From contig JASAND010015701.1 of NCBI GenBank assembly GCA_030248195.1, forward strand, positions 26,173 to 90,172: a DNA stretch of 64,000 nt, written 5' to 3'. The position numbers and the translations under genes were made by a program. Origin of the DNA: Trissonchulus latispiculum (Eukaryota > Nematoda > Enoplea > Enoplida > Ironidae). Positions 11,141 to 22,324 of this stretch are shown here, piece after piece. The notes below the pieces were generated by a model. That model searched no databases. It worked only from the letters and a program-made list of their open reading frames with translations, and was not told the DNA's origin. Within the stretch, counting starts at the first letter, position 1; every line of letters begins with the position of its first letter.

Positions 11141-12448
11141 ATGTTTTGGCAAAAAAACTGGCACTTCTGTGTGAAGTTTTGTTTTGAGAACGTTTTTGTT
11201 AGTTGTAATACCTCCAGCTTTGTAGTCAAGTGTTCATGGAAAATGAAAGAATTCAGTAAACGAACAACAGTTCACGGAATATATCATTTGGCTAATTCAA
11301 CGTCAGTTGCGGCAAAAACGTTTTGGCTACTGCTGATTGTAGCAGTATTTGGATTTTTGATTTATGAGCTACAAAGGCAGATCCATGACTTCTTCTTGCG
11401 ACCAACGTCTGTATCCATCTCGGTCCGGGCGAGGTCTGAACCTCCAGATGTCTACATCATCCCCAGCTGTTGGCTTAATAAGCACAAGTTCAACAGACTG
11501 AACTTTACTCAGTCAGAAAAGGATTATCTGCTCGACAGATTGTTACACCATTTACAGTGGCATCAGCTGCAAAACGGTATAAAATTTGACAACCCAATTT
11601 CTACCATGGAGGCTAATTGGACAGTTGAATTTTCCGAATTTATCGAAAAAACCGAATACGGAACGCTAATGATGAGTCTTAGTTCAGCTGGTGCAGAAAT
11701 TGATATCCGCAATGCAGTTGATGCCGATGGTGAACCGTTCCTGGCATTATGTGGCGATCAAATTTGCTATAAACTGCCGCAAGTTCCTTCATTTGGTCTA
11801 ACGTTTGCCATAAATCAGACATTTAACGAGATGGATCTTGTGTGTCCCAAAGATCATAGCTACTGTTACGAAATTACGGTCGGTCACAATAACCTAATCA
11901 TAGTCTGTAGTAAAACCGGAGCGTACCACACGATTTCTGTTATTACAGATTTTAAGTTTCTTCTGAAAAACTGTGTTTCCTCAAATTTGATACAAAGTGA
12001 CCATCACTGTGAACTAAATTGTTATGAATGGTACTTCAACTGCTACTACGGATGTTCAGTGTTCAATCCAAATGTCAGTTTGCATGATCGATGTAGTTTC
12101 AAGCTTCGCTTGCAAGAATTTGCCGATTCAAAGGAATGCAACTTTTCGCAATGCGCCGGAACCTGTCACTACACTCGCTGCAAACAAATGGTCAACTGGG
12201 TAGCCCACCAGACTTTGCCTCTGAAGTCTGCCGAAGTGCTGGTCTATATCCACTTTTCCAGAGACGTCTATGTCATGGAGGAATTTGAAAACTACAGCTG
12301 GCACGCCTTTGTTGCCAACGTGGGTGGTCTCCTGGGAATTTGTTTCGGAGCCTCGTTCCTGTCAATTGTTCACATTCTAACTGAACTGGCGTCTGTGACA
12401 CAGACAGTTCTACAGAACAAAAGCTCCATTCAAACACCTTCCATGTAA
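11141..12448 (+). CDS. DEG/ENaC (amiloride-sensitive) sodium channel subunit, single exon
   Basis: A subunit of trimeric, sodium-selective, ligand- or force-gated plasma-membrane channels. From the first ATG (11141) it has 435 codons. The cytosolic N-terminus carries the family gating motif HG (residues 45-46, in TTVHGIYHL). TM1 is about residues 60-77 (FWLLLIVAVFGFLIY). A cysteine-rich extracellular region follows, including PSFGLTFAINQTF and a dense Cys cluster near residues 296-360. The C-terminus has pre-TM2 NVGGLLG, the G-A-S selectivity-filter triplet (about 403-405) and TM2. A second ATG at 11243, in better context (gaaaATGa), would give 401 codons starting MKEFSKRTTVHG; this may be the true start, since residues 1-34 look like untranslated sequence. 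The ectodomain is short for the family. No intron interrupts the domain. The orthology group (pickpocket, degenerin, FMRFamide-gated or ASIC) is not resolved. Confidence 0.9.
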   Translation: MFWQKNWHFCVKFCFENVFVSCNTSSFVVKCSWKMKEFSKRTTVHGIYHLANSTSVAAKTFWLLLIVAVFGFLIYELQRQIHDFFLRPTSVSISVRARSEPPDVYIIPSCWLNKHKFNRLNFTQSEKDYLLDRLLHHLQWHQLQNGIKFDNPISTMEANWTVEFSEFIEKTEYGTLMMSLSSAGAEIDIRNAVDADGEPFLALCGDQICYKLPQVPSFGLTFAINQTFNEMDLVCPKDHSYCYEITVGHNNLIIVCSKTGAYHTISVITDFKFLLKNCVSSNLIQSDHHCELNCYEWYFNCYYGCSVFNPNVSLHDRCSFKLRLQEFADSKECNFSQCAGTCHYTRCKQMVNWVAHQTLPLKSAEVLVYIHFSRDVYVMEEFENYSWHAFVANVGGLLGICFGASFLSIVHILTELASVTQTVLQNKSSIQTPSM

Positions 12449-12858
12449 GCTTTGGCGGCCTTCGTGAGCATAAATACGTTGAATACAACATAAAATTCAT
12501 TGTGAATATACCAAAATTTGAAGATATCAACTTCATCATTGGACGACTTCCCCCCCCCAGATAATCCTTGTCAGTTTTTGTGTTCTATTTTCAGGTTATT
12601 CACAGAAAGACCTCGTATTTAAAGCTAATCGCTGCTTCCTTTGAGTAACAACTTATTTAATTTGTCTGTCAAGAAACTGGAAGAAACAGTTTCTCTTTTG
12701 AACACTGAATTCCTAGGTTTTGGTAACTTTCACGGAAAACTGAAGTTTGACAAGACCTCAGCTGAAAATTTCTCGAAAGCTTTCAGAGGACTGTAGGATA
12801 ACTGCATAACTCGCCTCGCATTGCATAAATGGCACATGAAAAAAAACGGAGGACAGTG
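12449..12858. other. 3' flank of the channel gene
   Basis: No exon or repeat unit recognised. There is a C8 run near 12551. The 2.7-kb palindrome begins at its right edge. Confidence 0.4.
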
Positions 12859-15550
12859 ACACTAAAGTCTGACCAAAAAATGTAGAAAGCGAAATTGTTT
12901 GCTTTATATCTCGTAAACGCTTCAAGATAGCTGCCATACATTATATATTTTCTGAACCGGAATGACGAGATCTTTCTTCTCGTGAAAAAATTTTTTTGAA
13001 ATTTCCCGTGCGATTTCAAAGGGTGCCGCTTTTATATGTCCAGAAGGATTGGTAAATGCTACACCCACGATTTTTTCAGAAAAATTTTCCCCTTGCCCGA
13101 ATGTCCTACACACCAAATTTCAGCTTTGTTGGTTGAAAATTGCGTGAGTTATTCCATTTTTTAGATTTTCAAAATCCTTTGATCTTTGCCGCTTTTTCGA
13201 CTTTGACTGGTTGTTACTCGCCACTCGCTCAACGAAAAAATTTTTTGATTGGATTTTCAGGACCGCCTGGGTGTCCGCTTTCATCTGATATACGTGGTAT
13301 TTCAAAATTTGAAAGTAGATTTTTTCGAAAAATATCACTTTTTGACCCAAAATTTCGGCAAAGCGAATCCAGCAAAAGTGAATAAAAATAACATAATCTT
13401 AAAGTTCATTATGAGCTGAATCCAACGATATAAAGTTTTCGTGGCTACGACTTATATTGCGCCAGCAATGAATTTTTAAACATTTTCTTATTTCAGCTGG
13501 TTTTTGCTAAAGTCTGACACAAAAATGTGTGTACAAAACCTGTAAGGCCTCCAGTGAACTCAATATACGCCGTAACCCCATAAAACCATATATTTTCGGA
13601 ATCCTTGCAGCGAGATGAACATTTTTATAAAATTTAAAAGTTTTTAAAATTTCAAAAATTTTAAAATATCGGTTTTTCGGGGAATTTTTTCGGACCGTTC
13701 AAGCTGTTCAGCTCATTCCTTCAGAAAAATTTTCCCGTCCGAAGACGCATCGATTGACACAAGAACGAAAAAAATCGGTTGAGAAATAAGCATTTTATTC
13801 CAAAATTTCGTTTTTCCATTTCCTTTGATGTTTGCCGCTTTTTGCAAGTTTGACTGGTTATTACTCGCGACTCGCTCAACTTAAAATTTTTTCGATTAGA
13901 TTTTCAGGACCGCCTAGGCGCCCGCTTTCACCTGATATATGTGGTATTTCAAATTTTGAAAGTAGATTTTTTTGAAAAATACCACTTTTTGACCAAAAAT
14001 TTCGGCAAAGCACATTTAACAAAAGTGAGTAGAACTAAGATAATCATAAAATTCAAGCTGAGCTGAATCCAACGATATAAAGCTTTTGTTGCTACGACTT
14101 ATATATATGGCGCCAGCAATGAATTTTTAAACATTATCCCTTATTTCCGATGGATTTTGGCTCTCTTTGATGTTGCCGCCATGATTTGACTGAAGCAGTG
14201 TAAACTAGCAAAACCAGCTGAAATAAAGGATATTGTTTAAAAATTCATTGCTGGCGCAATATAAGTCGTAAGAACAAAAGCCTTATATCGTTGGATTCAG
14301 CTCAGCTTGAATTTTATGATTATGTTATCTTTACTCACTTTTGCTAAATCTGCTTTGCCGAATTTTTTGGTCAAAAAGTGGTATTTTTCAAAAAATCTAC
14401 TTTCAAAATTTGAAATACCACATATCTCACGTGAAAGCGGGCGCCTAGGCGGTCCTGAAAATCTAATCGAAAAAATTTCCCGTTGAGCGAGTCGCGAGTA
14501 ATAACCAGTCAAAGTTGCAAAAAGCGGCAAACATCAAAGGAAATGGAAAAACGAAATTTTGGAATAAAATGCATATTTCTCAACCGATTTTTTTCGTTCT
14601 TGTGTCAATCGATGCGTCTTCGGACGGGAAAATTTTTCTGAAAGAAAGAGCTGAATAGCTTGAACGGTCCGAAAAAATTCCCCTATAAACCGATATTTTA
14701 AAATTTTTGAAATTTTAAAAAATTTTAATTTTATAAAAATGTTCATCTCGCTGCAAGGATTCCGAAAATATATGGTTTTATGGGGTTACGACGTATACTG
14801 AATTCACTGGAGGCCTTACAAATTTTGTACACACATTTTTGTGTCAGACTTTAGTTTACGCTGGTTCAGGTAAATCTAGGCGGCAACATCAAAGGAAGCC
14901 AAAAACCAGCTTGAAATAAGGGAAATGTTTAAAAATTCATTGCTGGCGCAATATAAGTCGTAGCCACGAAAACTTTATATCGTTGGATTCAGCTCATAAT
15001 GAACTTTATGATTATGTTATTTTTATTCACTTTTGGTGGATTCGCTTTGCCGGAATTTTGGGTCAAAAAGTGGTATTTTTCGAAAAAATCGACTTTCAAA
15101 TTTTGAAATACCACGTCTATCAGATGAAAGCGGACACCCAGGCGGTCCTGAAAATCCAATCAAAAAATTTTTTTCGTTGAGCGAGTGGCGAGTAACAACC
15201 AGTCAAAGTCGAAAAAGCGGCAAAGATCAAAGGATTTTGAAAATTTAAAAAATGGAATAACTCACGCAATTTTCAACCAACAAAGCTGAAATTCGGTGTG
15301 TAGGACATTCGGGCAAGGGGAAAATTTTCCTGAAAAAATCGTGGTTGTAGCATTTACCAATTCTTCTGGACATATAAAAGCGGCACCCTTTGAAATCGCA
15401 CGGGAAATTTCAAAAAACTTTTTTCACGAGAAGAAAGATCTCATCATTCCGGTTCAGAAAATATATAATTTATGGCAGTTATCTTGAAGCGTTTACGAGA
15501 TATAAAGCAAACAATTTCGCTTTCTACATTTTTTGGTCAGACTTTAGTGT
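12859..15550. mobile_element. 2.7-kb near-perfect palindrome (foldback element)
   Basis: It starts 'acactaaagtctgacc' and ends with the complement 'ggtcagactttagtgt'. Sequence reads inward as matching inverted arms of about 1.3 kb around a short centre near 14205. Examples are 'tagaaagcgaaattgtttgc' near 12885 with its complement near 15510, and 'tcggacgggaaaatttttct' near 14620 with its complement near 13725. A second nested pair of termini (ctaaagtctgacac, 13507 and 14854) lies inside. Arms differ by scattered substitutions. No transposase seen, so it is a non-autonomous foldback. Confidence 0.9.
13507..14854. mobile_element. Inner nested unit of the palindrome
   Basis: Termini 'ctaaagtctgacacaaaaa' and 'tttttgtgtcagactttag' are a second version of the outer ends, followed by 'tgtgtacaaa' in both arms. 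The same family thus appears to have inserted within itself, or the arm end was duplicated. Flanks 'cagctggtttttg' and 'tttacgctggttcag' do not give a clean target duplication. Confidence 0.7.
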
Positions 15551-15617
15551 TTGAGACCGGGGGCCCGGCCGAACCTATAGACGGCCGGTGATTCCGTAGG
15601 CCCGACAACCTAGAGCA

Positions 15618-16230
15618 GGGGCCAATTTCATAAAACTTTGCAAGTTGCGGATTCCTCAACTCGCAGCTACGAGTTGCGGATTTGCAAGCTGCAAGTGTTG
15701 CATAAAGGGTCAAGTGCGGAATCCGCACTTGCACTTGAATTGCGCGTCAAGTAGGGTGCAAGCTGCGAGTTCGCTTGAACATAAGCAGCAAGTGAGTGTT
15801 TCATAAAACCCTCTGGAACACTCACTTGTAACTTGCAAGTGCGAGTAGAGTCGTCTAGTAGATTTTAACTAGACGATTTTCAAAAAAATTGAATATCTTC
15901 GTTAATTTTCGTCAGTTTTTAACCAAATTTAAGAAATAACTGCTTTAACATGTTTTGCATACTTTGTGAAAATTTCAGTAAATTTTAAGTAGTTTTGAAA
16001 AAGTTACGATTTTTAAAAAAAATTACGGTCATTTATGCTTCTACTCGCACTTGCAATGCAAGTACTCGCACTTGCGTTGCAAGTGGGTCAAGTTCCGCAA
16101 CTTGCTTAGCTAATTTCGGCAAGTTTGCGGAAAATCATGAAGCACTTGTAATCCGCACTTGCATTTCAAGTGCGAGTACTCGCAAACTCGCACTTGCAAA
16201 TCCGCAAGATTTTATGAAATTGGCTCCAGT
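15618..16230. mobile_element. MITE with AAGTGCGAG sub-repeats
   Basis: Ends 'aggggccaatttcataaaac' and the near-complement 'attttatgaaattggctcc'. The interior consists largely of short units such as gcaagtgcgagt and caagttgcgg in both orientations, with an AT-rich middle (15860-16020). No convincing target duplication was found. Confidence 0.75.
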
Positions 16231-16484
16231 TCGCAGTGCTAGTGCAGCTATTATGACTGCTAGATATTGATTTTTCGGATGGTATATTAGAAAAATATAT
16301 GTGTATGTGTACCACACTGCCTGACTGTACAGCCCGGACTAAAATCAGTCTTTTTTACCGTTTTGTGTAAATATGCAGCTCCAGATTCCAAACCTTGGCC
16401 CTCCTTGACGCATAACCAGTTTTTGTCCTAATACTGTTGACGTGTGAGCAGGAAGATGATGAAAAAGAGAGCAGTGCTCGGATC

Positions 16485-16595
16485 GGTTCCACTGGAACCG
16501 GTAGAATCGGAACCGGAACCGGTAGAACCGGAACCGGAAGGATTTTTAGAACCGGAACCGGAACCGGTAGTATTTGGAACAGGACCGGTTCCAGT
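16485..16595. repeat. GGAACC short tandem array
   Basis: Repeated ggaaccg/ggttcc units; ggaaccggttcc is self-complementary, so the array can fold. It is the sub-terminal repeat of the hAT-like element; its partner is near 19965-20025. Confidence 0.9.
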
Positions 16596-16789
16596 GTAAT
16601 TTTTGTCTGAGATGATTTGACACATGTAACCAGAAATTAAGTTTTCAGCCTGCAAATTTTAAAAATTTCTCTAGCCCTTAAATTTAAATTTTCCGTCTGC
16701 AAATTCTGAAAATTTGTCTACTTAGATTTTGAATGTGGTTTTCTGGGAGTCTGCCGAAACTCATTGGCCGGCCAACTCATTTTACGGTA

Positions 16790-17200
16790 TTATTCTCCAA
16801 CCAGTAAGAGTTTAACTTTTTCTTGCATGTTGGCGAGATACCCACTTACTTTTGAGCTGATGATTCCTTTTGGAGTCATCGACTTTGAAGCATTATTACT
16901 AATTGTTTGCTTAGAGTTACGAAGCCACCTTTATATCAAAATATAGCCTAAGACTTTCTTTTTCTAATGGATACCTGGAAACTAGCTATGGTTTTCTAGA
17001 GTTTTCACTGAATATTAGAATGAGTGCCTTTTTATTTTTGTATTCTGGAAGCAAAGCAAAAACGAAAGAAAGAAAGCAAGAGAAACATCAGCTACGCCAC
17101 TTTGATACCTCTACCAACAGCTGGGAACCCTTTTCAGTTATTATAAAGCGCTCTTCGTTATGAACAAATTTTAGCAAAAAGTACAGGTTTATAACGCCAA
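16790..17200 (+). repeat. Diverged TTAA-element (family B/C) remnant
   Basis: 'cgaagccacctttatatcaaaatatagc', 'tgatacctctaccaacagctggg' and 'ttataaagcgctcttcgttatgaac' run in the same order as in element B at 47060-48300. This copy lacks the 1-kb insertion found in B and so serves as an empty-site reference. Confidence 0.75.
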
Positions 17201-18501
17201 AAGACGTAATCTAACTGTAGAAAAAGCATAGAAAGATGTTTAGAAAAGCAAAAATTTTGGACATTTGAACAGTTTTTTACACTTTTTAAATACACTACTT
17301 TTTTACACTTTTCATCATTTTCAATATAGATTTTTCACATCTTTAATACTTTTTAACACTACTTTTTCGAAATTTTTACACTTTTTATAGGTACACTACA
17401 CCGCCAATTGTTAAGATTTCAGATATAATGAATCTTGCTAAATCTGCCACTACTTTAATGCAAAAGGGAAACATGAATAGTTTCTGAGCCCGCAGGATAG
17501 AGGATTGAGAGCAATTAGCAAAATTCTTGATCAATTATCAAATAAAAAATATAAGAGGACCAGCAAATATATACCTTTAGTGGCTGTGGCATGCCTGAAC
17601 GTCATAAATCCGATACTTTCTGGCGATTGAATTACCCTTGAGTCATTACCATGGTACACAGAAAATTAGTTTAGGATTGAAACTTTTTTTACATATTCGT
17701 TACAGCTTTCTACATTTTTTACACTGTAAAAAGAGGTGTGAAATTTAATTAAATACATTTTACACGTAACGACTTTTTTTGAGAAGGGCCTAGCAACAGC
17801 GGCACACAATGTGGCCATTGCGTTGCTGCTCTCCCCAGACCGTTTAAAAATACGTACAAGAGGCAGAGAAGCGAAGGTCAAGGACAGAAACGTGACCCCC
17901 AAGCCAGTCAGACGTACGGTTATTTCAGTTGCACCCAGGTCAGCAATGGTTGTCTGGCCAACCACCACTGACCCCCGCATGTCAAGCACAACTAGGATGG
18001 CTGAAAACTAACAAAGCTTGCCCGACAGCTTGGGATACAAAAAGAAAAAGGCTGCAGGAATTGAATCGGAAGGGAAAGGCGAGCACTGAGATAGGATAGA
18101 GGTGAAAAATCCGTATCTTTAAAAGCGTATACGCATTATGTAGCTTCGACATAATTTTTAAAATTTACAACTAAATGTATAATTCATAATAATGTAATGA
18201 GGCTAGATTGCCAAAATATCTTCATTATCCTCTAAGATTGCCTATTGTCTGAAATTTTTATTGGAGAACTGAAGTAGACACAGAGGGACCTTTTTCACCC
18301 GCCATGCCTACCTCTGTCCCAATCAAATTGTCAAGACAAAACTAAAAAAAACGAAGGATAACTTAGCTAAGACGCCATTCTGGATTTGGTTCTGCTCCAA
18401 GTTGGCCTGCCCATGCTCCTCTGTTCCATCAGCCGCTATGAGGCTGTTCAGATGTTTAATTGAAAACATTCTTTGTTGGATCGACTATGATTTATACCCA
18501 T

Positions 18502-19399
18502 TTCTGCGTCTAGCTGTAAAATACAACCTTATTTGCAAAAGCATTTGCTTTTGGATGAAAAATAGCAATCTCTTAGAAAATAGTATATTTGGTCCGAATT
18601 CTGCGATGATCTGATTTTGTGTTGTTCTTTTCTGAGTTTTTATATATACTGCAACTTTTAGATTTGCGAGTTTTTACTTTCCCGTTGGGTTATAACTGTG
18701 CAAAATTTGAACAAAATATGGGAATTCAAAACACATTACATTAGAGCCCGTTCCAGTTCCAGTTCCAGTGTGCTTCGATACAAACTTTTAAAATTGATAA
18801 ATTGCTAATACGAAATCGATTGTTTGAGCTAGGCAGACAAAGCGCAAGCTATTCAGATTTGCCTACGAAACTTCATTAGCTTCCAATGGCAGCCTGTGTA
18901 ACTTGCAAACAGCTCAGTAATAGCAAGAGTACATAATATAAGAGTGTGCCATTAGGCACACTCTCTGTTATCAGAGCAAAAACTATGCTCTGCTCGCTAA
19001 CGGCCCACCCCCCCCCCCCGCAAATTAGACCCTTCACTTCAAAGAATTTTGTGTGCTATGTTTGTGTTCTAAAGCTCGAAGCAGGCACAAAATTCGCGCA
19101 CGTACTGCTTGTGTTTTCGAGCTTAAGCACATAAACATACCCCCGTTTCGACGTTCTGCGTCTAGCTGTAAAATACAACCTTAAAACATAGGCACTTGCT
19201 TTTGGATGAAAAATAGCAATCTCTTAGAAAATAGTATATTTGGTCCGAATTCTGCGATGATCTGATTTTGTGTTGTTCTTTTCTGAGTTTTTATATATAC
19301 TGCAACTTTTAGATTTGCGAGTTTTTACTTTCCCGTTGGGTTATAACTGTGCAAAATTTGAACAAAATATGGAAATTCAAAACACATTACATTAGAGCC
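18502..19399 (+). repeat. Duplicated ~247-bp flanks around a copied block
   Basis: 18502-18748 and 19154-19399 are near-identical direct copies ('ttctgcgtctagctg' to 'cacattacattagagcc'). Between them is a block (18749-19153) copied from, or shared with, 8991-9352, including the left part of MITE family 1 (from 18924). Confidence 0.85.
18924..19152. mobile_element. MITE family 1, truncated copy 3
   Basis: Identical in layout to the left ~220 bp of the 9132 copy, including 'gtgccattaggcacactctc' and a poly-C run. The right arm is absent: the copy stops after 'cccccgtttcgac' where the flank duplication begins. Confidence 0.85.
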
Positions 19400-19760
19400 T
19401 GGTTTACACTATCAAACTTTCTTCTGATTTTGCCAGATGGAACAAAACGTCAGAGCAAACATTTTGTATCCAACTTGTAGGACATTGTCCATCAAACAAG
19501 CAAGGAGTTTGCGACTGACAATGCCAGTGTCCAATCAAATTCAGCTTCTGTTCCTTCACACCAGCTCTTTTCAAAATCAAGCAATATGACTGGTCAGTTT
19601 CGTCTGATATCAGACGGAATTTCCATTTTCGTCCAACAAAAATTTCATTGTTAGAGCTGAGTCAGTTAGTCGTTTACACGTGAGAATTTAGACTGACTTT
19701 TGTTTGAAGAAAATTTTCTGACGAAGTCAGAACAAAGTTTGATAGTGTAAACCCCCCCTT
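19392..19760. mobile_element. MITE with GTTTACACTATCAAACTTT ends
   Basis: Left 'gtttacactatcaaacttt' (about 19402) and right 'aaagtttgatagtgtaaac' (about 19735-19753) are perfect complements. Outside them lie 'ttagagcctg' and 'ccccccctta', suggesting a TTA or TTAA target. Short internal inverted matches such as tctga/tcaga. Non-coding. Confidence 0.8.
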
Positions 19761-20041
19761 AATAAACTTAGCTTTTGTCCGACTGTCTTCGCCACGTGGT
19801 TGATCAGATCGAATGAAACCTTGCTTCTGCAGAAGATGCAGTCAATTTGATATTCACGTAACAACTTTGGGACATTATATTTTGATACAATTTATATAAA
19901 AAATCAAAAAATTTTCAATTGTAAGTGTTTTGTAAAAATCTCATTTGGTACCGGAAGCTATGTAGAACCGGAACCGGTGCTCTGGAACCGGAACCGGAAC
20001 CGGTTCCAAAAATCGGAACCGGTCAGAGCACTAGAAGAGAG

Positions 20042-21000
20042 TACAGTATGAAACTAAATCTAAACTAAGCTAAACTCAAGCTTCGAGAGCCTGAGAGTAT
20101 TTTGAATAAATTTGTTGTGAATTGAACAAATTCTATTCAGTATTCTAGCAATCCAGCTACAGTAAATGAAATTAACAGTGAGTTATTTAACGTGGTGTAG
20201 TTTAGACGTAGGCAGGCACTGCTTTTTAGCGCAGCGATTTGGAGTTCGTTTTAAGCGCTAAATTAAAAATTTTCAGGTTGTTGATTTACATCCCGGGCGG
20301 TGGTCGGCAGGACGGACGCCGAACAAACGTCACTAAGTGACACAGCCTCGCCGAATGTGGTCTTAATTTTTTTGTCCCTGTAAAAATGGCCCCAAAACCA
20401 AAATCACTCGTTGAAGATTTAATCTTTCGTTTCCAGCAGCTGTACATTTACGAGTCTCCAGCAGGGACTCCTCAAATTTATTACCATACGTTTTAAAGGA
20501 ACAAGGATTCCTTTTTCGGAATTTATTTCTAGAATGAAGTGGACAAAAAAATAGAAATGCTTCCAACGTAACCTACCATTATTCCTCCACAAGGTTCCGG
20601 AACAATCTGAGTTATGCCCACTACAAAACGAGCCTAGGAAGGTGTGAGAGAGATAACTTTATCTTACCTTACTGCGTTCTTCGAATTGTGTTTAAAATTG
20701 TCAGGAGACAGTTGAAATTTCAATGCGTACACGCAAAAATGCAGGCCTAAATATTCGAAAATGAAGATTCTACGTCTGCACATTGACAGTCATCCATTAG
20801 GAAATGTACACGCGCGGTGCTAAAATTGGCCAGGGGGAAGTTGGTCTTGACTTGAGCCGAAATCTGCGGCCCGCACAGAACCGTCCTGCAGCTCGCTTAC
20901 ACAATCTGCGATGGTGCGAGGTCACGCACTATTTCAAAAGATCAGACATCCATAGTAAAATTTTCAAAGATCAGCCTGTCACTATTATTTATTTCATGTA
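20042..21000. other. No gene recognised; possible decayed SINE near 20190-20340
   Basis: 'gtggtgtagtttagacg' followed by 'ggttgttgatttacatccc' loosely resembles A and B boxes, but the B box is poor. The rest shows nothing supported. Confidence 0.3.
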
Positions 21001-21532
21001 TACAGTGGGGCGCTGGGGTCTCTTGCTCAATTCGCCCCAGCCCTAACTTTTGGCTTTTTGACCAATAAGTTTAAAACTTTGTGTGGGTGCATACAGTAGG
21101 GTGATCAATTCAAAAAATTTAATTTTTAGTTTGGTAAGGGGGGACCAACGGGAATGCTGAAAACTTGCATACAGGGGTTTTCAGTGGCGCTGCACCCGAA
21201 TCCATCCGTTTTCGTTGAAGCTTTTCTTTAGCCCAGGATAAGTTTACAACTTTAGCTCATATAAGCTATGTAACCAAAAGCATTATCGAAAAACGCATTT
21301 CGGATTCGGGCTCAGCGCCCCTGAAAACTCCTGTATGCAAGTTTTCAGCAAAACGTTTTCAAAAAATTTTTCGATTCCCCTTGGTTCCTCCCCCCTTACC
21401 AAACTATAAATTAAACTTCATTTTTTAAAATTTTTGAATTCATCACCCTCCAATCCGCACTCATATAAAATTTCAAAGTTATTGGTCAAAAATCAAGTTA
21501 GGGCTGAGGGGGAATTGCCCGGCGCTGTGTAG
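21001..21532. mobile_element. Foldback element with CAGTG-type ends, possible TA target
   Basis: Left 'tacagtggggcgctgggg' and right '...cggcgctgtgta' are inverted. Arms read 'ccctaacttttggc' with 'caagttagggc', and 'tttagtttggtaagggggga' with 'ccccccttaccaaactata'. Flanking TA on both sides would fit a Tc1/mariner-like MITE. Related sequence occurs at 33478-33740. Confidence 0.65.
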
Positions 21533-21974
21533 TTAACTTAACGACACTACCTACCGACTATCTAGCTTATCCCTAAAGCCCTATACAATTCAGGTCAGGT
21601 GCATTTAATCTTGACGAACATAACAAAGACACATTCATAGCCAACAATAAGCTTTACAGACATAAAAACGAGCGACGATGAAACCCATTAACATTCAGTC
21701 AATGATACAACAACAGAACCATCAGTTCTAAAAGTATAGCTTAGAGGGAATCCGTTCAGTATTGAAAAGTGCTACCAAAAATGTCAGGGATGTTTTGTTG
21801 TACTTAAGTTTTTGCTTTTGTAAGGAAAAGACCAAAGAAAGAATATTTATACGATAAACTTAAAAAGCATACTCTACGCGCCATCAAGATAAAACAACAA
21901 AGACAACAACAACAGGACATAAACATAAACATTATTTACAACATGGGCCACCCTAATCCTCACAGACAACAAAG

Positions 21975-22324
21975 TTAGGACACTCTTTGACCGCCCCGAC
22001 CACGTCCACCACCAAAGCCCGGACCACCCCGTTTTGAGATTCGACCTCCCCGGATACCGAAACCACCTCTGGCGCCGCCACCACGAGGACCACCACCCAT
22101 GGGTCCCATTCCATTCATACCGCCACCCATAGCACCGCCAGGAGCCCCAGGGGCACCGCCTCGACCCCCGCGTCCGCCCCGGCCTCGCATCATCATCATC
22201 ATTCCACGACCACGCGGTCCTCCCATGCCCATGCCCATTCCCATGGCACCACCTTCGCCAGCCGCAGCCAATTCCTCTGGACTGGAGATGAAGGTGATCT
22301 TGAAGATGAATGGAATCTTGTGAC
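21975..22324 (-). CDS. HNRNPL: hnRNP L terminal exon (RRM4 last strand, Gly/Arg tail, stop)
   Basis: HKIPFIFKITFISS closes RRM4, then about 95 residues of Gly/Met/Arg repeats (MMMMMRGRGG, GPRGGGARGG, GGGRGRGGQRVS) end in TAA at 21977-21975. Such tails are typical arginine-methylation and phase-separation regions (family knowledge, not shown here). Confidence 0.93.

Larger units (their letters stand above)
16472..20033. mobile_element. hAT-like composite element with GGAACC-repeat ends
   Basis: The left end 'cagtgctcggatcggttcc' and right end 'ggaaccggtcagagcacta' are inverted. Flanks aaagagag (16464-16471) and gaagagag (20034-20041) match at 7 of 8 bases, the hAT target-duplication length. 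Both ends are extended by arrays of ggaaccg (about 16485-16595 and 19965-20025). The interior has no recognisable transposase. It holds a TTAA-family remnant (about 16790-17200), a duplicated segment (18502-19399) and a MITE (19392-19760), so it is a dead element that collected insertions. Confidence 0.7.

Noticed and set aside
15618..16230. hAT assignment from the caggggcc end
   Set aside because: The flanks do not give an 8-bp duplication and the right end reads ctccag, so the superfamily is left open.
20190..20340. tRNA gene or SINE head
   Set aside because: B-box match is poor and no stems form; kept only as a low-confidence note.
22099..22323. Proline-rich plus-strand frame
   Set aside because: Antisense shadow of the Gly/Met/Arg tail of hnRNP L.
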